Positions 8,014 to 16,558 of a stretch of 32,921 bases of DNA are shown here, piece by piece. The notes beneath the pieces are model-generated. The model did not search any database. It was not told the DNA's origin and was given only the letters and a program-made list of their open reading frames with translations. Location: positions 1-32,921 of the forward strand of contig LFEY01000006.1 in the NCBI GenBank assembly GCA_001510275.1. The letters run 5' to 3'. Numbering within the stretch: the stretch's first letter is position 1; each line of letters begins with the position of its first letter. Both the position numbers and the translations under genes were made by a program. The stretch comes from Thaumarchaeota archaeon casp-thauma3 (GTDB lineage: Archaea; Thermoproteota; Nitrososphaeria; Nitrososphaerales; Nitrosopumilaceae).

Positions 8014-8322
8014 TTAATCAGTTTTTTCGAAAATTTCAGAAGGCATGATTTTGTTTTTCATGTAAGGAATGAGTTTACCTAAATCTTCTACAGCTTCATC
8101 GATTTTATTTTTCTGATACATACTAAGATTAGATCCCATTCTTTGTTCATACTCAGAAATTTCTAGAAAAAGTTTTTGTCCTTGACTCATTAATTCATGT
8201 GCTTGTCGAATAGAATCTGAATAATTATTCCAATTCCATGTAAGTTTGGTAATTTTTTCAGATAATTCAAAAGTCTTTATGACTTTAAGCAGACCTTCTT
8301 CATCAAAATTTTCTATTGCCAT
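8014..8322 (-). CDS. Uncharacterised helical protein, 102 aa
   Basis: A 102-residue soluble protein, mostly helical (DEEGLLKVIKTFELSEKI, SIRQAHELMSQGQKLFLEI, KIDEAVEDLGKLIPYMKN). Aromatic cluster TWNWNNY near residue 30. No metal motif, signal or membrane segment. I do not recognise the family. The ATG at 8320-8322 is the natural start. It lies 71 bases downstream of leuB on the same strand and could be its distal operon partner or have its own promoter. Confidence 0.68.
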   Translation of the reverse strand: MAIENFDEEGLLKVIKTFELSEKITKLTWNWNNYSDSIRQAHELMSQGQKLFLEISEYEQRMGSNLSMYQKNKIDEAVEDLGKLIPYMKNKIMPSEIFEKTD

Positions 8323-8393
8323 TAAACTAGCAAAAAGTTTCTTGATAATAAAGGATTAGAAAAAACTGCGCACAAAGAAATTGGATGTTGTTT

Positions 8394-9407
8394 TTAGAGG
8401 TTATCTGTAATTTGTTTAGTAAATTCAATAGTGGTTTTATCTCCTCCAATGTCTTTTGTCTTGACACCAGATTTTACTAAATCAAAAATTGTAGATTCTA
8501 ATTTTTGAGCAACTTCAAAACACTTTGAATCATTATGTTTAGTACCAAGCCAATCAAGCATCATTTTAATTGAAAGTAAAAATGATGAAGGATTTGCAAT
8601 GTTTTGTCCGGCAATATCAAATGCAGCCCCATGAACGGGTTCAAACAATGCAAAGTTATCACCAATATTTGCAGCTGGTGCCATTCCTAGCCCTCCTACA
8701 ACTTGAGATGATTCATCAGAGAGAATATCACCAAACAAATTCGTTGTAACTATTACATCAAATTGTTCTGGTTGACGAATTAAATTCATAGCACATGCAT
8801 CCACATACATCTGCTCAAATGTAATGTCAGGATAGTCTTTTGAGACATCAGTACATGCTTTTAAAAATAATCCATCTGTAACCCTCATGACATTTGCTTT
8901 ATGAACACATGTTACTTTTTTCATAGAATTACGTTGTTTTGCAGTCTCAAATGCATATTTTGCAATTCTTTTTGATGCAACCTCAGAAATTATTCTTAAT
9001 GCTACTGCAGAATCCCCCATACTGAATTCTTTACCAGTGTAAAGATCCTCTGTGTTTTCTCGAACTATTACCATATCAATATCATCACGTAAGGCGGGCA
9101 TGTTGGGATATGATTTTGCAGGTCTAATATTGGCATAAAGATCAAGCATTCTTCTTAATACAACTATAACATCAGCTGCACTCTCACCAACAGGGGCTTT
9201 CAAACATACATCAGATTGTTTAATCACATTAATTGTCTCATCAGGAAGCGCCTTTCCTGTCATTTCAAGTGCTTTGTCCCCAGCTAACAATTTTGTGATT
9301 TCAAATTTTAAATCAAATTTATCATTAATGGTATTTAATACAGAAATTGCAGCCTCAGATAATTCAGGGCCAATTCCATCACCAGTAATTAATGAGATTT
9401 TATACAT
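8394..9407 (-). CDS. leuB: 3-isopropylmalate dehydrogenase (isocitrate/isopropylmalate dehydrogenase family)
   Basis: NAD(P)-dependent beta-decarboxylating dehydrogenase. In leucine synthesis it oxidises 3-isopropylmalate to 2-oxoisocaproate. The 337 residues include the N-terminal GDGIGPE, substrate-binding arginines in LRRMLDLYANIRP, VRENTEDLYTG, the metal site in NLFGDILSDE and the cofactor region EPVHGAAFDIAGQNIANP. The family includes isocitrate and homoisocitrate dehydrogenases with nearly the same motifs. I choose LeuB because leuA, ilvN and ilvB lie just upstream on the same strand. The PII-type gene on the opposite strand separates it from leuA, so it likely has its own promoter. leuC and leuD are not in the window. 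Confidence 0.85.
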   Translation of the reverse strand: MYKISLITGDGIGPELSEAAISVLNTINDKFDLKFEITKLLAGDKALEMTGKALPDETINVIKQSDVCLKAPVGESAADVIVVLRRMLDLYANIRPAKSYPNMPALRDDIDMVIVRENTEDLYTGKEFSMGDSAVALRIISEVASKRIAKYAFETAKQRNSMKKVTCVHKANVMRVTDGLFLKACTDVSKDYPDITFEQMYVDACAMNLIRQPEQFDVIVTTNLFGDILSDESSQVVGGLGMAPAANIGDNFALFEPVHGAAFDIAGQNIANPSSFLLSIKMMLDWLGTKHNDSKCFEVAQKLESTIFDLVKSGVKTKDIGGDKTTIEFTKQITDNL

Positions 9408-9475
9408 GGAGTAATTTAGGACATGGTAATTTTAAATCATTAGTTTTTCCATAAAACCCACGATAATGCAGATAA

Positions 9476-9484
9476 ACTATTTAT
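9476..9484 (+). promoter_or_regulatory. TATA-like box of the PII-type gene
   Basis: ACTATTTAT lies 24-32 bases before the ATG at 9508, the spacing expected for a leaderless or short-leader archaeal transcript. A second possible box (TTTTAAAT, 9431-9438) would fit the earlier in-frame ATG at 9466, so the start is not settled by spacing alone. Confidence 0.4.
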
Positions 9485-9507
9485 CTACAAAGTATTTTCA
9501 AAAAATT

Positions 9508-9855
9508 ATGAAGCGAGTTGAAATTCACACAAAATATGAATTCGTAAGACCAATTTTAGATGCTCTATCAGCTGTAGGAGTTGGAGGAGTGACAGTATTA
9601 CAAGTCAGAGGAAGAGGAAAAAATGCGGTTCCAGCAGTTAGAGGACTAAGAGGAACTGCAAAGTTTGTAGTAGATTTCAATACAAGAGATTTGATATACA
9701 CCATAGTTGATGATAGTCAAACAGATGCTGTGATAAATGCAGTTGTAGATACAGTCAAAAACCAAGACATGGAAGCGTTTGGAAAAATATTCATCACAAA
9801 TATTGAAGAAGCAGTAGACTTGACTAATGGTGAAAGAGGAATTAAAGCATTATAG
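9508..9855 (+). CDS. PII-type signal transduction protein
   Basis: Trimeric PII/GlnB-family regulator that binds ATP/ADP and 2-oxoglutarate and controls nitrogen or carbon enzymes and transporters. Family landmarks are MKRVEIHTKYEFVRPILDAL, VGVGGVTVLQVRGRGK, the end of the T-loop leading to AKFVVDF, GKIFI and the C-terminal TNGERG. I choose ATG 9508 (115 residues) because PII proteins start at this MK-x-(I/V)-E strand; ATG 9466 would add 14 residues not usual for the family. The T-loop position that is the uridylylated Tyr in E. coli GlnB reads GLRG here, so that modification is not possible. The B-loop segment (NQDMEAFGKIF) also differs from the usual TGKIGDGKIF. It is embedded between leuA and leuB on the other strand. 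Confidence 0.88.
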   Translation: MKRVEIHTKYEFVRPILDALSAVGVGGVTVLQVRGRGKNAVPAVRGLRGTAKFVVDFNTRDLIYTIVDDSQTDAVINAVVDTVKNQDMEAFGKIFITNIEEAVDLTNGERGIKAL

Positions 9856-9872
9856 AAAATGTTTTGATTAAT

Positions 9873-11387
9873 TCAACTTAGTTCTTTTTCTTTCAGCATC
9901 TTTTTTAGCATGATTCTATTGATTCCATCAATTACTGCTTGAACACTAGTAGTGACAATATCTTCTCCAACGGATTTTGCTGAAACTCTGTTCCCTTGTG
10001 CATCCTCTACACTGATTGTAACCTCACACAATGCATTTGAACCACCTGAAATTGATGCTAACGCATAATCTTTTATTCGAATCTCTGAAATTTTTCCAGT
10101 AATCTTTTGAATTGCATTTAATGATGCATCAACTGGACCAACACCGTGATCAGTTCCGCTATACTCTTTTCCATCAATGTTTAATTTTACAAATGCATAA
10201 GGCATCGTTCCAATTCCAGTGGATACTGAAAATCCAGTTAATTGAACAATTCTTTTGATTCCTTTGTCCCCCAAGACATCACTTGCAATAGAAAGTAACT
10301 CTACATCTGAAATTTGTTTTCCTTGATCACCTAACACTTTGACTTTAGCAAGAATCTGTTGTGATTGTTCTTCGGTTGGTTTGACTCCAAAGTCTGCAAG
10401 CATTGCATTCATTCCATGAATTCCTGCATGTTTTCCAACACGAAGTCGTCTCTTTCTTCCAACTAATTCAGGACTGATTGGTTCGTATGTAAGAGGATTA
10501 TTTAACACACCATGAGTATGAATTCCAGACTCGTGTCCAAATGCATTGTCCCCAACTATAGCCTTGTTTGGCTGGACTTTAATGCCTATAATTTTTGAAA
10601 CATATCGTGAAGTATCATAGATTAATTCAGATTTAATGTTAGTTTCATATTTTTGATCATAAGGGAGACATTGCAATGCCATGACAAGTTCTTCTAATGA
10701 TGCATTTCCTGCGCGCTCACCAATTCCATTAATTGTAACATGTGCACATGATGCTCCTGCATGAATTCCAGATAATGCGTTTGCAACTGCTAATCCAAAG
10801 TCATTATGACAGTGAACACTTACTGGAAGTTTTGTTACTTGGACGGTATCACGAGTTAATTCTGCCATGTATTCAGGAGTAGCATACCCTACAGTATCAG
10901 GAAGGTTAACTCTGTCTGCTCCTGCTTTTGCAACTTCACCAAATACTTTTTTTAAGAATTCTCTATCAGTTCTTGTAGCGTCCTCAGCTGAGAATTCAAC
11001 TTGAAGACCACGTGATTTTCCATACTCTACTGCTTCAATTGCTTTTTCAAGTGCTTGATCTCGAGTCATATGGAGCTTATACTCCAAGTGAATATCAGAC
11101 GTTGCAATGAATGTGTGAATGTAGTTTAATCCAGCATCAATTGCAGCATCGATATCTTTTTTGATAGTTCTTGTCAATCCAGCAATCTCACAAGATAATC
11201 CTTCACTAGTAATCATCTTGACTGCTTTGAATTCACCATCTGAAATTACTGGAAACCCAGCTTCAATTGCATCAACACCCAATGCATCAAGTTTTTTGGC
11301 AATAGATAATTTTTGATCTGGGGATAATGAAACCCCAATGGTTTGTTCTCCATCTCTTAATGTTGTATCAAATATCCTAACTTTCAT
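9873..11387 (-). CDS. leuA: 2-isopropylmalate synthase
   Basis: Condenses acetyl-CoA with 2-oxoisovalerate, the committed step of leucine synthesis. The 504 residues match a full-length enzyme. The catalytic TIM barrel starts with RIFDTTLRDGEQTIG, has the metal-binding HCHNDFG and the GIGERAGNASLEE segment. The C-terminal allosteric domain (about 385-500) binds leucine in the family. Its ATG overlaps the ilvN stop (ATGA), indicating translational coupling in an ilvB-ilvN-leuA operon. Citramalate synthase is the main alternative given shared motifs; operon context favours LeuA. Confidence 0.92.
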   Translation of the reverse strand: MKVRIFDTTLRDGEQTIGVSLSPDQKLSIAKKLDALGVDAIEAGFPVISDGEFKAVKMITSEGLSCEIAGLTRTIKKDIDAAIDAGLNYIHTFIATSDIHLEYKLHMTRDQALEKAIEAVEYGKSRGLQVEFSAEDATRTDREFLKKVFGEVAKAGADRVNLPDTVGYATPEYMAELTRDTVQVTKLPVSVHCHNDFGLAVANALSGIHAGASCAHVTINGIGERAGNASLEELVMALQCLPYDQKYETNIKSELIYDTSRYVSKIIGIKVQPNKAIVGDNAFGHESGIHTHGVLNNPLTYEPISPELVGRKRRLRVGKHAGIHGMNAMLADFGVKPTEEQSQQILAKVKVLGDQGKQISDVELLSIASDVLGDKGIKRIVQLTGFSVSTGIGTMPYAFVKLNIDGKEYSGTDHGVGPVDASLNAIQKITGKISEIRIKDYALASISGGSNALCEVTISVEDAQGNRVSAKSVGEDIVTTSVQAVIDGINRIMLKKMLKEKELS

Positions 11388-11866
11388 GATCCACTCCTCT
11401 GCAAAGCAGCAACACCAGTTCGTGCAACATCAAGAATTCCAAATGGCTGTATTAATTCCTCAAATGCTTTAATTTGATCAGGAGTTGCAGTCAATTCTAC
11501 CATAAGAGACTCCTTTTTCACATCATGTATCTTTCCGCCATATGCATTAGCTAATTTGTTAATTTCCATACTATCACTAGCATTACTGATCTTTATCTTA
11601 AAAAGACTGAGTTCCCTGTATACTGTTTTATGCTCATCTAAGTGTTTGACTTCTATAGTATCAATCATTTTATCGAGTTGTTTTACAATCTGTGCCACTT
11701 GCTTTTCATCACCAAAAGTAGTAATAGTCATCCTAGAATAAGCAGGATTTTCAGTTACACCTACTGAAATACTATCAATATTGAAATTCCTAGATCTAAA
11801 AAGATGAGTTATCTTAAACAAGATTCCAGGTTTATTTTCAACTACAATAGAAAGAATTGCCCACAT
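11384..11866 (-). CDS. ilvN: Acetolactate synthase small (regulatory) subunit
   Basis: ACT-domain subunit that activates IlvB and gives feedback inhibition by valine or related amino acids. At 160 residues it has the usual two-part layout: an N-terminal ACT domain (MWAILSIVVENKPGILFKI, then RNFNIDSISVG) and a C-terminal domain (TATPDQIKAFEELIQPFGILDVARTG). It starts 9 bases after ilvB and its stop overlaps the leuA start by 4 bases. Confidence 0.95.
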   Translation of the reverse strand: MWAILSIVVENKPGILFKITHLFRSRNFNIDSISVGVTENPAYSRMTITTFGDEKQVAQIVKQLDKMIDTIEVKHLDEHKTVYRELSLFKIKISNASDSMEINKLANAYGGKIHDVKKESLMVELTATPDQIKAFEELIQPFGILDVARTGVAALQRSGS

Positions 11867-11875
11867 GATTAATCA

Positions 11876-13588
11876 CTATGATGGTAAGATCATATCCGCA
11901 AGCGAAGTTCCAGGAGCTACAAATGGCAATACATCTTCTTCAGGGTCAATTGGAATATCAATTACAGTTGCAACATCACTGCTTAATGCAGCTTTGATTG
12001 CCTTGTCAAGCTCATCCATTGATTGTGCTCTAATTCCTTGAGCTCCATATGATTCTGCTAATTTTACATAATCAGGACAATGTTGTTGATCTACACCAAT
12101 CATTCTTCTGTCATAGAAAGTTCTTTGCCATTGAGCTACCATTCCTAAAGTATAGTTGTTTAAGATAAACACGATTACTGGAATGTCTTCTAATACTGCA
12201 GTTGCAAGAGAGTTCTCGGTCATAGCAAAGCTTCCATCGCCTGCAATATCCACTACAGGAACATCAGGTCTTGCAACTTTTGCGCCAATTGATGCTGGAA
12301 ATCCCCAACCCATAGTACCAAGTCCAGTAGAACTAAAGAAAGTACCAGGTTGGATTACATCATAGAATAATGATGCCCACATTTGGTGTTGCCCTACTTC
12401 AGTCGTGATAATAGATTCTTTTGGTAACAATTCTCTGAGTTTACGTAAAATTTTTGCAGCACCCATTTCACCTGGATGAAGTTTCAAGTTTTCTTTCCAA
12501 TATGCTTTAGTCTCTTTGACATGTTTAACCCAAGGAGTTTCATCAGTTTTTTTGATGGCTCTTTGTAAAAGTAATTTTATCATTATTCGAAGTGACACTT
12601 TAACATCTCCTACTACTGCAACTTGGGCTGTTTGATTTTTACCAATCTCAGCAGGATCAACATCCATGTGAATGATTTTGAGCCTCTTTTCAAATGCCTC
12701 AAAGGTTCCAACTGATCTATCAGAGAATCTAGTACCTATTGCTAATACACAGTCAGCTTCTGTCATCATTTTATTTGCCTCGGCATGTCCATGCATTCCA
12801 ATAGGACCTAATGACAAAGGATGAGTTTCAGGAAATGCCCCCTTTCCTTTGAAAGTAGTAACTACTGGAAGCATAAGAGTTTCAGCAATAGCTTGTAATT
12901 CAGCAAAAGCTGATGAGATAATAGTTCCGCCACCAGCTAAAATGATAGGTTTTTCTGAATTAAGAAGCATATCAATTGCTTTTTCACATGCAACAATATC
13001 AGGATCAGTCCAAGGATGATAACCTTGTATTTTAAATTCATCGGGAAATGTCATCTCTGCTTCATTTTGTTGAACATCTTTTGGAATATCGATTAGTACA
13101 GGTCCTGGTCGTCCAGTTTCTGCAATGTAAAATCCTTTTCTTACAGCTTCTGGAACTTCACCAGCTGTTCTTGGTTGAAACGCATATTTTACAACAGGGT
13201 TTGACATTCCAATAATATCACTTTCTTGAAATGCATCTTTTCCAATCATTGCTACAGGTACTTGACCAGTTACAGCAATCATTGGTGAAGAATCAGCTTG
13301 CGCTGTTGCAAGCCCTGTCAATATATTAGTGGCACCAGGTCCGGATGTTGCAAAACAAACACCTGGTTTTCTGCTAACTCTACCAAACCCATCAGCCATA
13401 TGAGCTGCGGATTGTTCATGTCTTGCTAAAATATGTCTAATATTACATCTAGCAAATTCATCATACATTGGAAGATTTGCACCTCCAGGTATGCCAAACA
13501 CTTGTTTGACACCTTCCTTTTCCATGGCCATCATCAAGGCCTTTGCACCAGTCATAGTTTCCATTTTATTCATCAATTCAATCTCCAT
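11876..13588 (-). CDS. ilvB: Acetolactate synthase large (catalytic) subunit
   Basis: Thiamine-diphosphate enzyme joining two pyruvates (or pyruvate and 2-oxobutyrate), the first common step to valine, leucine and isoleucine. The 570 residues include the N-terminal TPP domain with catalytic Glu in ARHEQSAAHMADG, the central FAD/nucleotide domain (GGGTIISSAFAELQ, GTRFSDRSVGTF) and the C-terminal TPP-Mg motif GDGSFAMTENSLATAVLEDI...NN. The first ATG is at 13588; a later one (MNKMETMTGAKAL) is also possible because conservation begins around TGAKALM. It heads the ilvB-ilvN-leuA operon. ilvC and ilvD are not in the window. The upstream region carries nested inverted repeats (13610-13675). Confidence 0.97.
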   Translation of the reverse strand: MEIELMNKMETMTGAKALMMAMEKEGVKQVFGIPGGANLPMYDEFARCNIRHILARHEQSAAHMADGFGRVSRKPGVCFATSGPGATNILTGLATAQADSSPMIAVTGQVPVAMIGKDAFQESDIIGMSNPVVKYAFQPRTAGEVPEAVRKGFYIAETGRPGPVLIDIPKDVQQNEAEMTFPDEFKIQGYHPWTDPDIVACEKAIDMLLNSEKPIILAGGGTIISSAFAELQAIAETLMLPVVTTFKGKGAFPETHPLSLGPIGMHGHAEANKMMTEADCVLAIGTRFSDRSVGTFEAFEKRLKIIHMDVDPAEIGKNQTAQVAVVGDVKVSLRIMIKLLLQRAIKKTDETPWVKHVKETKAYWKENLKLHPGEMGAAKILRKLRELLPKESIITTEVGQHQMWASLFYDVIQPGTFFSSTGLGTMGWGFPASIGAKVARPDVPVVDIAGDGSFAMTENSLATAVLEDIPVIVFILNNYTLGMVAQWQRTFYDRRMIGVDQQHCPDYVKLAESYGAQGIRAQSMDELDKAIKAALSSDVATVIDIPIDPEEDVLPFVAPGTSLADMILPS

Positions 13589-13609
13589 AATTTTAATGTG
13601 TTAAAATTT

Positions 13610-13710
13610 TGAGCAAACTTTACAGTAAAACAACTTGCAAATCTTTGTCAAGTAATCCAGTAAATTTTTTGCTCATTGAAATCAAAAGAGAAATCTAATC
13701 TATAATTAAT
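13610..13710 (-). promoter_or_regulatory. Putative structured leader/promoter region of ilvB
   Basis: Perfect 8-bp inverted repeat TGAGCAAA (13610-13617) and TTTGCTCA (13668-13675), with nearby TTTAC/GTAAA continuing the symmetry imperfectly. Inside it lies a second hairpin at 13633-13653 (ACTTG/CAAGT, extended by CAAA/TTTG across one bulge). The best TATA-like sequence on this strand is ATTAATTATA at 13701-13710, which would start a transcript near 13678 and place both stems in a leader of about 90 bases. This leader would be long for this type of organism. Alternatively the repeats are DNA operator sites. Confidence 0.4.
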
Positions 13711-13780
13711 AAAGATTACCAGAAAAACAATCGTGATTTTACCTACACTGTGCGAAGACTTAAACTGATAATTTCCATAT

Positions 13781-14197
13781 TTGAAATTGGTTGTTTTGTC
13801 AGATAGTGAAGAAATCATAAAAGTTATTGAAACATTGTTTCAAGCAGGAATAACAAAAGATCTGACACAACTAAAAGACATTCATCTTAATGATCCTAAA
13901 TTTTCTAGCTTTAGTGATTTACCACCATATGATCTTAAAGATTATCAAACTACAATAGAATTAGAAGAATTACGATTTATTAGCATTTCAGATTATAGTT
14001 ATGAAATCAAAAATCCAAAAATTAGTATTTTTGAAGATGCTGCAATTGTAGCAATGGAATTAATTCAAAAAGGAATGCTAGTAGATAACAAAGCATACAC
14101 TGGAGAACACTTGATAATTAATGGACGTGCAACATTTGTTTTGGTAAAACAACCAACATGGAAAATTGCACACATTCATCTCTCAAAGTTAGAGTGA
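13781..14197 (+). CDS. NTF2/SnoaL-like domain protein
   Basis: A 138-residue single-domain protein with the look of the cone-shaped NTF2-like fold. It has an N-terminal helix (SEEIIKVIETLFQAGITKDL), a long middle with alternating strands (ISIFEDAAIVAMELIQKGML, EHLIINGRATFVLVKQ) and the closing PTWKIAHIHLS, typical of SnoaL/DUF4440-like proteins. No catalytic set can be assigned; members are isomerases, hydrolases or ligand binders. The frame opens with TTG at 13781; TTG codons at 13787 and 13796 are alternatives and no ATG fits. A TATA-like CTTAAACTG is about 20 bases before. It is divergent from ilvB. Confidence 0.72.
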   Translation: MKLVVLSDSEEIIKVIETLFQAGITKDLTQLKDIHLNDPKFSSFSDLPPYDLKDYQTTIELEELRFISISDYSYEIKNPKISIFEDAAIVAMELIQKGMLVDNKAYTGEHLIINGRATFVLVKQPTWKIAHIHLSKLE

Positions 14198-14201
14198 AAA
14201 T

Positions 14202-15059
14202 CTATTTCTTAGAAGGATTTGGTTTCTTTGGTTTGCTTGGATTAGGTTTGCTTGATTTTTGTTTCTTTTTTGGATCTTCATTGATGAATTGTTTGTAGAG
14301 GTCATATGCTTGATCAACATTTGAATTTCCATGAACTATAGATCGTACTGCTTTAATCATTGCAACAGGATGTTCTGATTGCCAGATATTTCTACCCATA
14401 TCAACACCAACTGCACCACCTTTGATTGAGTCGTATGTTAGTTGTAATGCATCACGTTCTGGAATTTTCTTTCCTCCTGCAACAATAATTGGAACAGGAC
14501 ATGATTGAACAACTTTTTCGAAATTATCACAATAGTATGTTTTGACAATATGTGCTCCTTGCTCAGCTGCAATTCTGCATGCCAATGAGAGATATCTTGA
14601 ATCTTTTCCTAATTCTTTCCCAACTGCTGTAACAGCCAAGACAGGAATTCCATATTTTTCTGCTTTATTGACTAATTTTCCAAGATTTACAATAGTTTGA
14701 TGTTCATATTTTGAGCCAACAAAGATAGACATTGCAACCGCACTAGCGTTAAGTCTAATTGCATCTTGGATAGAAACTGTGATGTCTTCTTGAGACAAGT
14801 CCTCACCAATAATACTTGAACCACCAGAAACTCTCAACACCATTGGAGTGCTAGTAGTTGCAGGAACGGATGTTCTTTGAATGCCTCTTGTAACCATTAA
14901 AGAGTCACAATATTTCAAAAGAGGCGCAATTACCTTTCTTGGATTCTCTAATTTTTCAGTGGGGCCAAGAAAGTATCCATGATCAACTGCTAACATTAAT
15001 GCACGATTATCTTGTGGTTTAATGATATTAGATAGTCTATTTTTTAATCCCCAATCCAT
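14202..15059 (-). CDS. Class I aldolase of the DhnA/LsrF family with Lys/Pro-rich tail
   Basis: Schiff-base TIM-barrel enzyme, 285 residues. It opens with MDWGLKNRLS, followed by AVDHGYFLGPTEKLE, LRVSGGSSI, GSKYEHQ, the Schiff-base Lys region HIVKTYYCDN, VAGGKK and VDMGRNIWQSEHPVA. This order and wording resemble E. coli LsrF (thiolase for the phosphorylated AI-2 breakdown product) more than archaeal FBP aldolase or the aminodideoxy-heptulosonate synthase MJ0400, though all are relatives. No other lsr genes are present. The last 22 residues are Lys/Pro/Ser only, with KPNPSK twice, beyond the normal end of the fold. The MDR dehydrogenase lies 46 bases upstream on the same strand; they may share a pathway. 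Substrate is uncertain. Confidence 0.85.
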   Translation of the reverse strand: MDWGLKNRLSNIIKPQDNRALMLAVDHGYFLGPTEKLENPRKVIAPLLKYCDSLMVTRGIQRTSVPATTSTPMVLRVSGGSSIIGEDLSQEDITVSIQDAIRLNASAVAMSIFVGSKYEHQTIVNLGKLVNKAEKYGIPVLAVTAVGKELGKDSRYLSLACRIAAEQGAHIVKTYYCDNFEKVVQSCPVPIIVAGGKKIPERDALQLTYDSIKGGAVGVDMGRNIWQSEHPVAMIKAVRSIVHGNSNVDQAYDLYKQFINEDPKKKQKSSKPNPSKPKKPNPSKK

Positions 15060-15105
15060 GTCTCTTCGATTTTGAAATAACCGAAATGCCTTTCTTAAGC
15101 CTTTC

Positions 15106-16134
15106 TTATTTTGTAATGATTATTTTCATTGCATTGTCACCACTTCGCGCATGATCAAATGCTTTTTGAGAATCAGTAATTGTATAGGTATGTGTAATTA
15201 GTTGCTTAACATCAATTTGGAAGGATTCTATCAAATTAAGAGCTTCTTTAGTATCGTTATCAGAAGCAGCATAACTACTAACAAGAGTAATCTCTTTGGA
15301 GTAAATTTTACTCATATCCAAATCTAATTTTGCTCCTTTTGAAGGAACACCAAACATCATAATAGCACCACCTTTTCTCACCACATCAATAGCATCATCA
15401 AGTGCATTCATACTACTAGTTGCAACAATTGCCACATCTACTCCTCTTCCATCAGTGTGTTCCAAAATCTTTTGTTTTCTATCTTCATCCATTGAATTAA
15501 TTGATTCAGTAATATTGAATTTTTTTGCAAAATTTAGCCTAAAGTCATTAACATCTAAACAGAAAATTTTTGAGAACTTTTTTGCCTGAGCCAACATTAC
15601 ATGCATCATTCCCGTAGGACCCACACCAAAAATTGCAGTAGAATCACCTTCCTGAAAAGAAAATTTAGTCCATGCTCGTACACAACATGCTAGTGGTTCA
15701 ATCATTGTAGCTTCTTCAAAACTTAGAGAATCAGAAATTTTTAGAACCCCACCATGAGTAACATTCCATTCGGGTACGACATATTCTTCAGATAGCCCAC
15801 AAGGTAAAAGATTGGTTTCATAGTATTTTTTGCACATTGTTTCATTACCATGATTACACAAATGACAATCATAGCAAGGAACATGATGGTGAGTAAATAC
15901 TCTATCACCTTTTTTGAATTCTGTTACATCAGAACCAACATCTAAAACCATACCAGCAGGTTCATGACCTAAACGCATAGAATGTTGTCCATATTGGCCA
16001 AAAACTTTTTCCAAGTCAGAACCACAAATTCCACAAGCATGCATCTGTACTAAAATATCACCAGACCCCAACTGAGGCTTTTCTGTTTCATCTACGGAAA
16101 TAATAGATGGTTCTTTAACAGATGCAGTTTTCAT
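15106..16134 (-). CDS. Zinc-dependent medium-chain alcohol/polyol dehydrogenase
   Basis: MDR-superfamily oxidoreductase of 342 residues. The catalytic-zinc Cys is in HACGICGSD, with the His in LGHEPAGMV and the Glu of MIEPLACCVRAW. The structural zinc site is CYDCHLCNHGNETMC (four Cys). The Rossmann nucleotide motif is FGVGPTGMM, followed by a strand ending in LDVND, suggesting NAD(H) preference. Sorbitol/threonine-dehydrogenase-like members are the nearest in appearance; the substrate cannot be deduced. It is upstream of the LsrF-like aldolase on the same strand. Confidence 0.9.
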   Translation of the reverse strand: MKTASVKEPSIISVDETEKPQLGSGDILVQMHACGICGSDLEKVFGQYGQHSMRLGHEPAGMVLDVGSDVTEFKKGDRVFTHHHVPCYDCHLCNHGNETMCKKYYETNLLPCGLSEEYVVPEWNVTHGGVLKISDSLSFEEATMIEPLACCVRAWTKFSFQEGDSTAIFGVGPTGMMHVMLAQAKKFSKIFCLDVNDFRLNFAKKFNITESINSMDEDRKQKILEHTDGRGVDVAIVATSSMNALDDAIDVVRKGGAIMMFGVPSKGAKLDLDMSKIYSKEITLVSSYAASDNDTKEALNLIESFQIDVKQLITHTYTITDSQKAFDHARSGDNAMKIIITK

Positions 16135-16176
16135 GGTAAATCATTGGAATATTGATTATAAGTAGATTAAAAGAAA

Positions 16177-16470
16177 TCATACACCAAGAATTTTCTTTAG
16201 CATTACTCTGTAATCAACTTCAGTTTTTTTACTTCCAATTGAAGGTAATGCAAAAACAAGTGTAGATTTTACAGCTCGAAGTGCTGTTAATTCATCATTT
16301 ATAGATTCTGTGATGTCATCACTAACAAGAACCAAGCCAACATCAGAATCATCTGTTAATTTCTTAATTTCATCCAAAGCCTTTTGAGGCGTTTCAGAAA
16401 TTATACCAGGCACTCCAGCCAATTGAAAACTAGTTACAAAAGACTTGCTTCCAACAGTGAAGATTTTCAT
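16177..16470 (-). CDS. atpF: A/V-type ATP synthase subunit F
   Basis: Small central-stalk subunit of the archaeal A-type ATP synthase (NtpF family). From ATG 16470 it has 97 residues, starting MKIFTVGSKSFVTSFQLAGV, with GLVLVSDDITESIND and a C-terminal helix (VDYRVMLKKILGV), matching the small Rossmann-like NtpF fold. An upstream in-frame ATG (16512) would add 14 residues absent in the family, and a TATA-like GGTTAAATTAG lies about 25 bases before 16470, so I prefer the shorter form. No other ATP synthase genes are near. It is divergent from the 16559 gene. Confidence 0.87.
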   Translation of the reverse strand: MKIFTVGSKSFVTSFQLAGVPGIISETPQKALDEIKKLTDDSDVGLVLVSDDITESINDELTALRAVKSTLVFALPSIGSKKTEVDYRVMLKKILGV

Positions 16471-16558
16471 AGTTAAAAATTTTGTCCATTCTAATTTAAC
16501 CCTTTTTGACATACATTAGATCAGGAAGATTGATTTAGTTTAGAAAATCAGAGAATTC

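Noticed and set aside
13610-13675. T-box or known riboswitch for the ilvB leader
   Set aside because: No T-box sequence or known aptamer motif is recognisable, and T-boxes are not expected in archaea.
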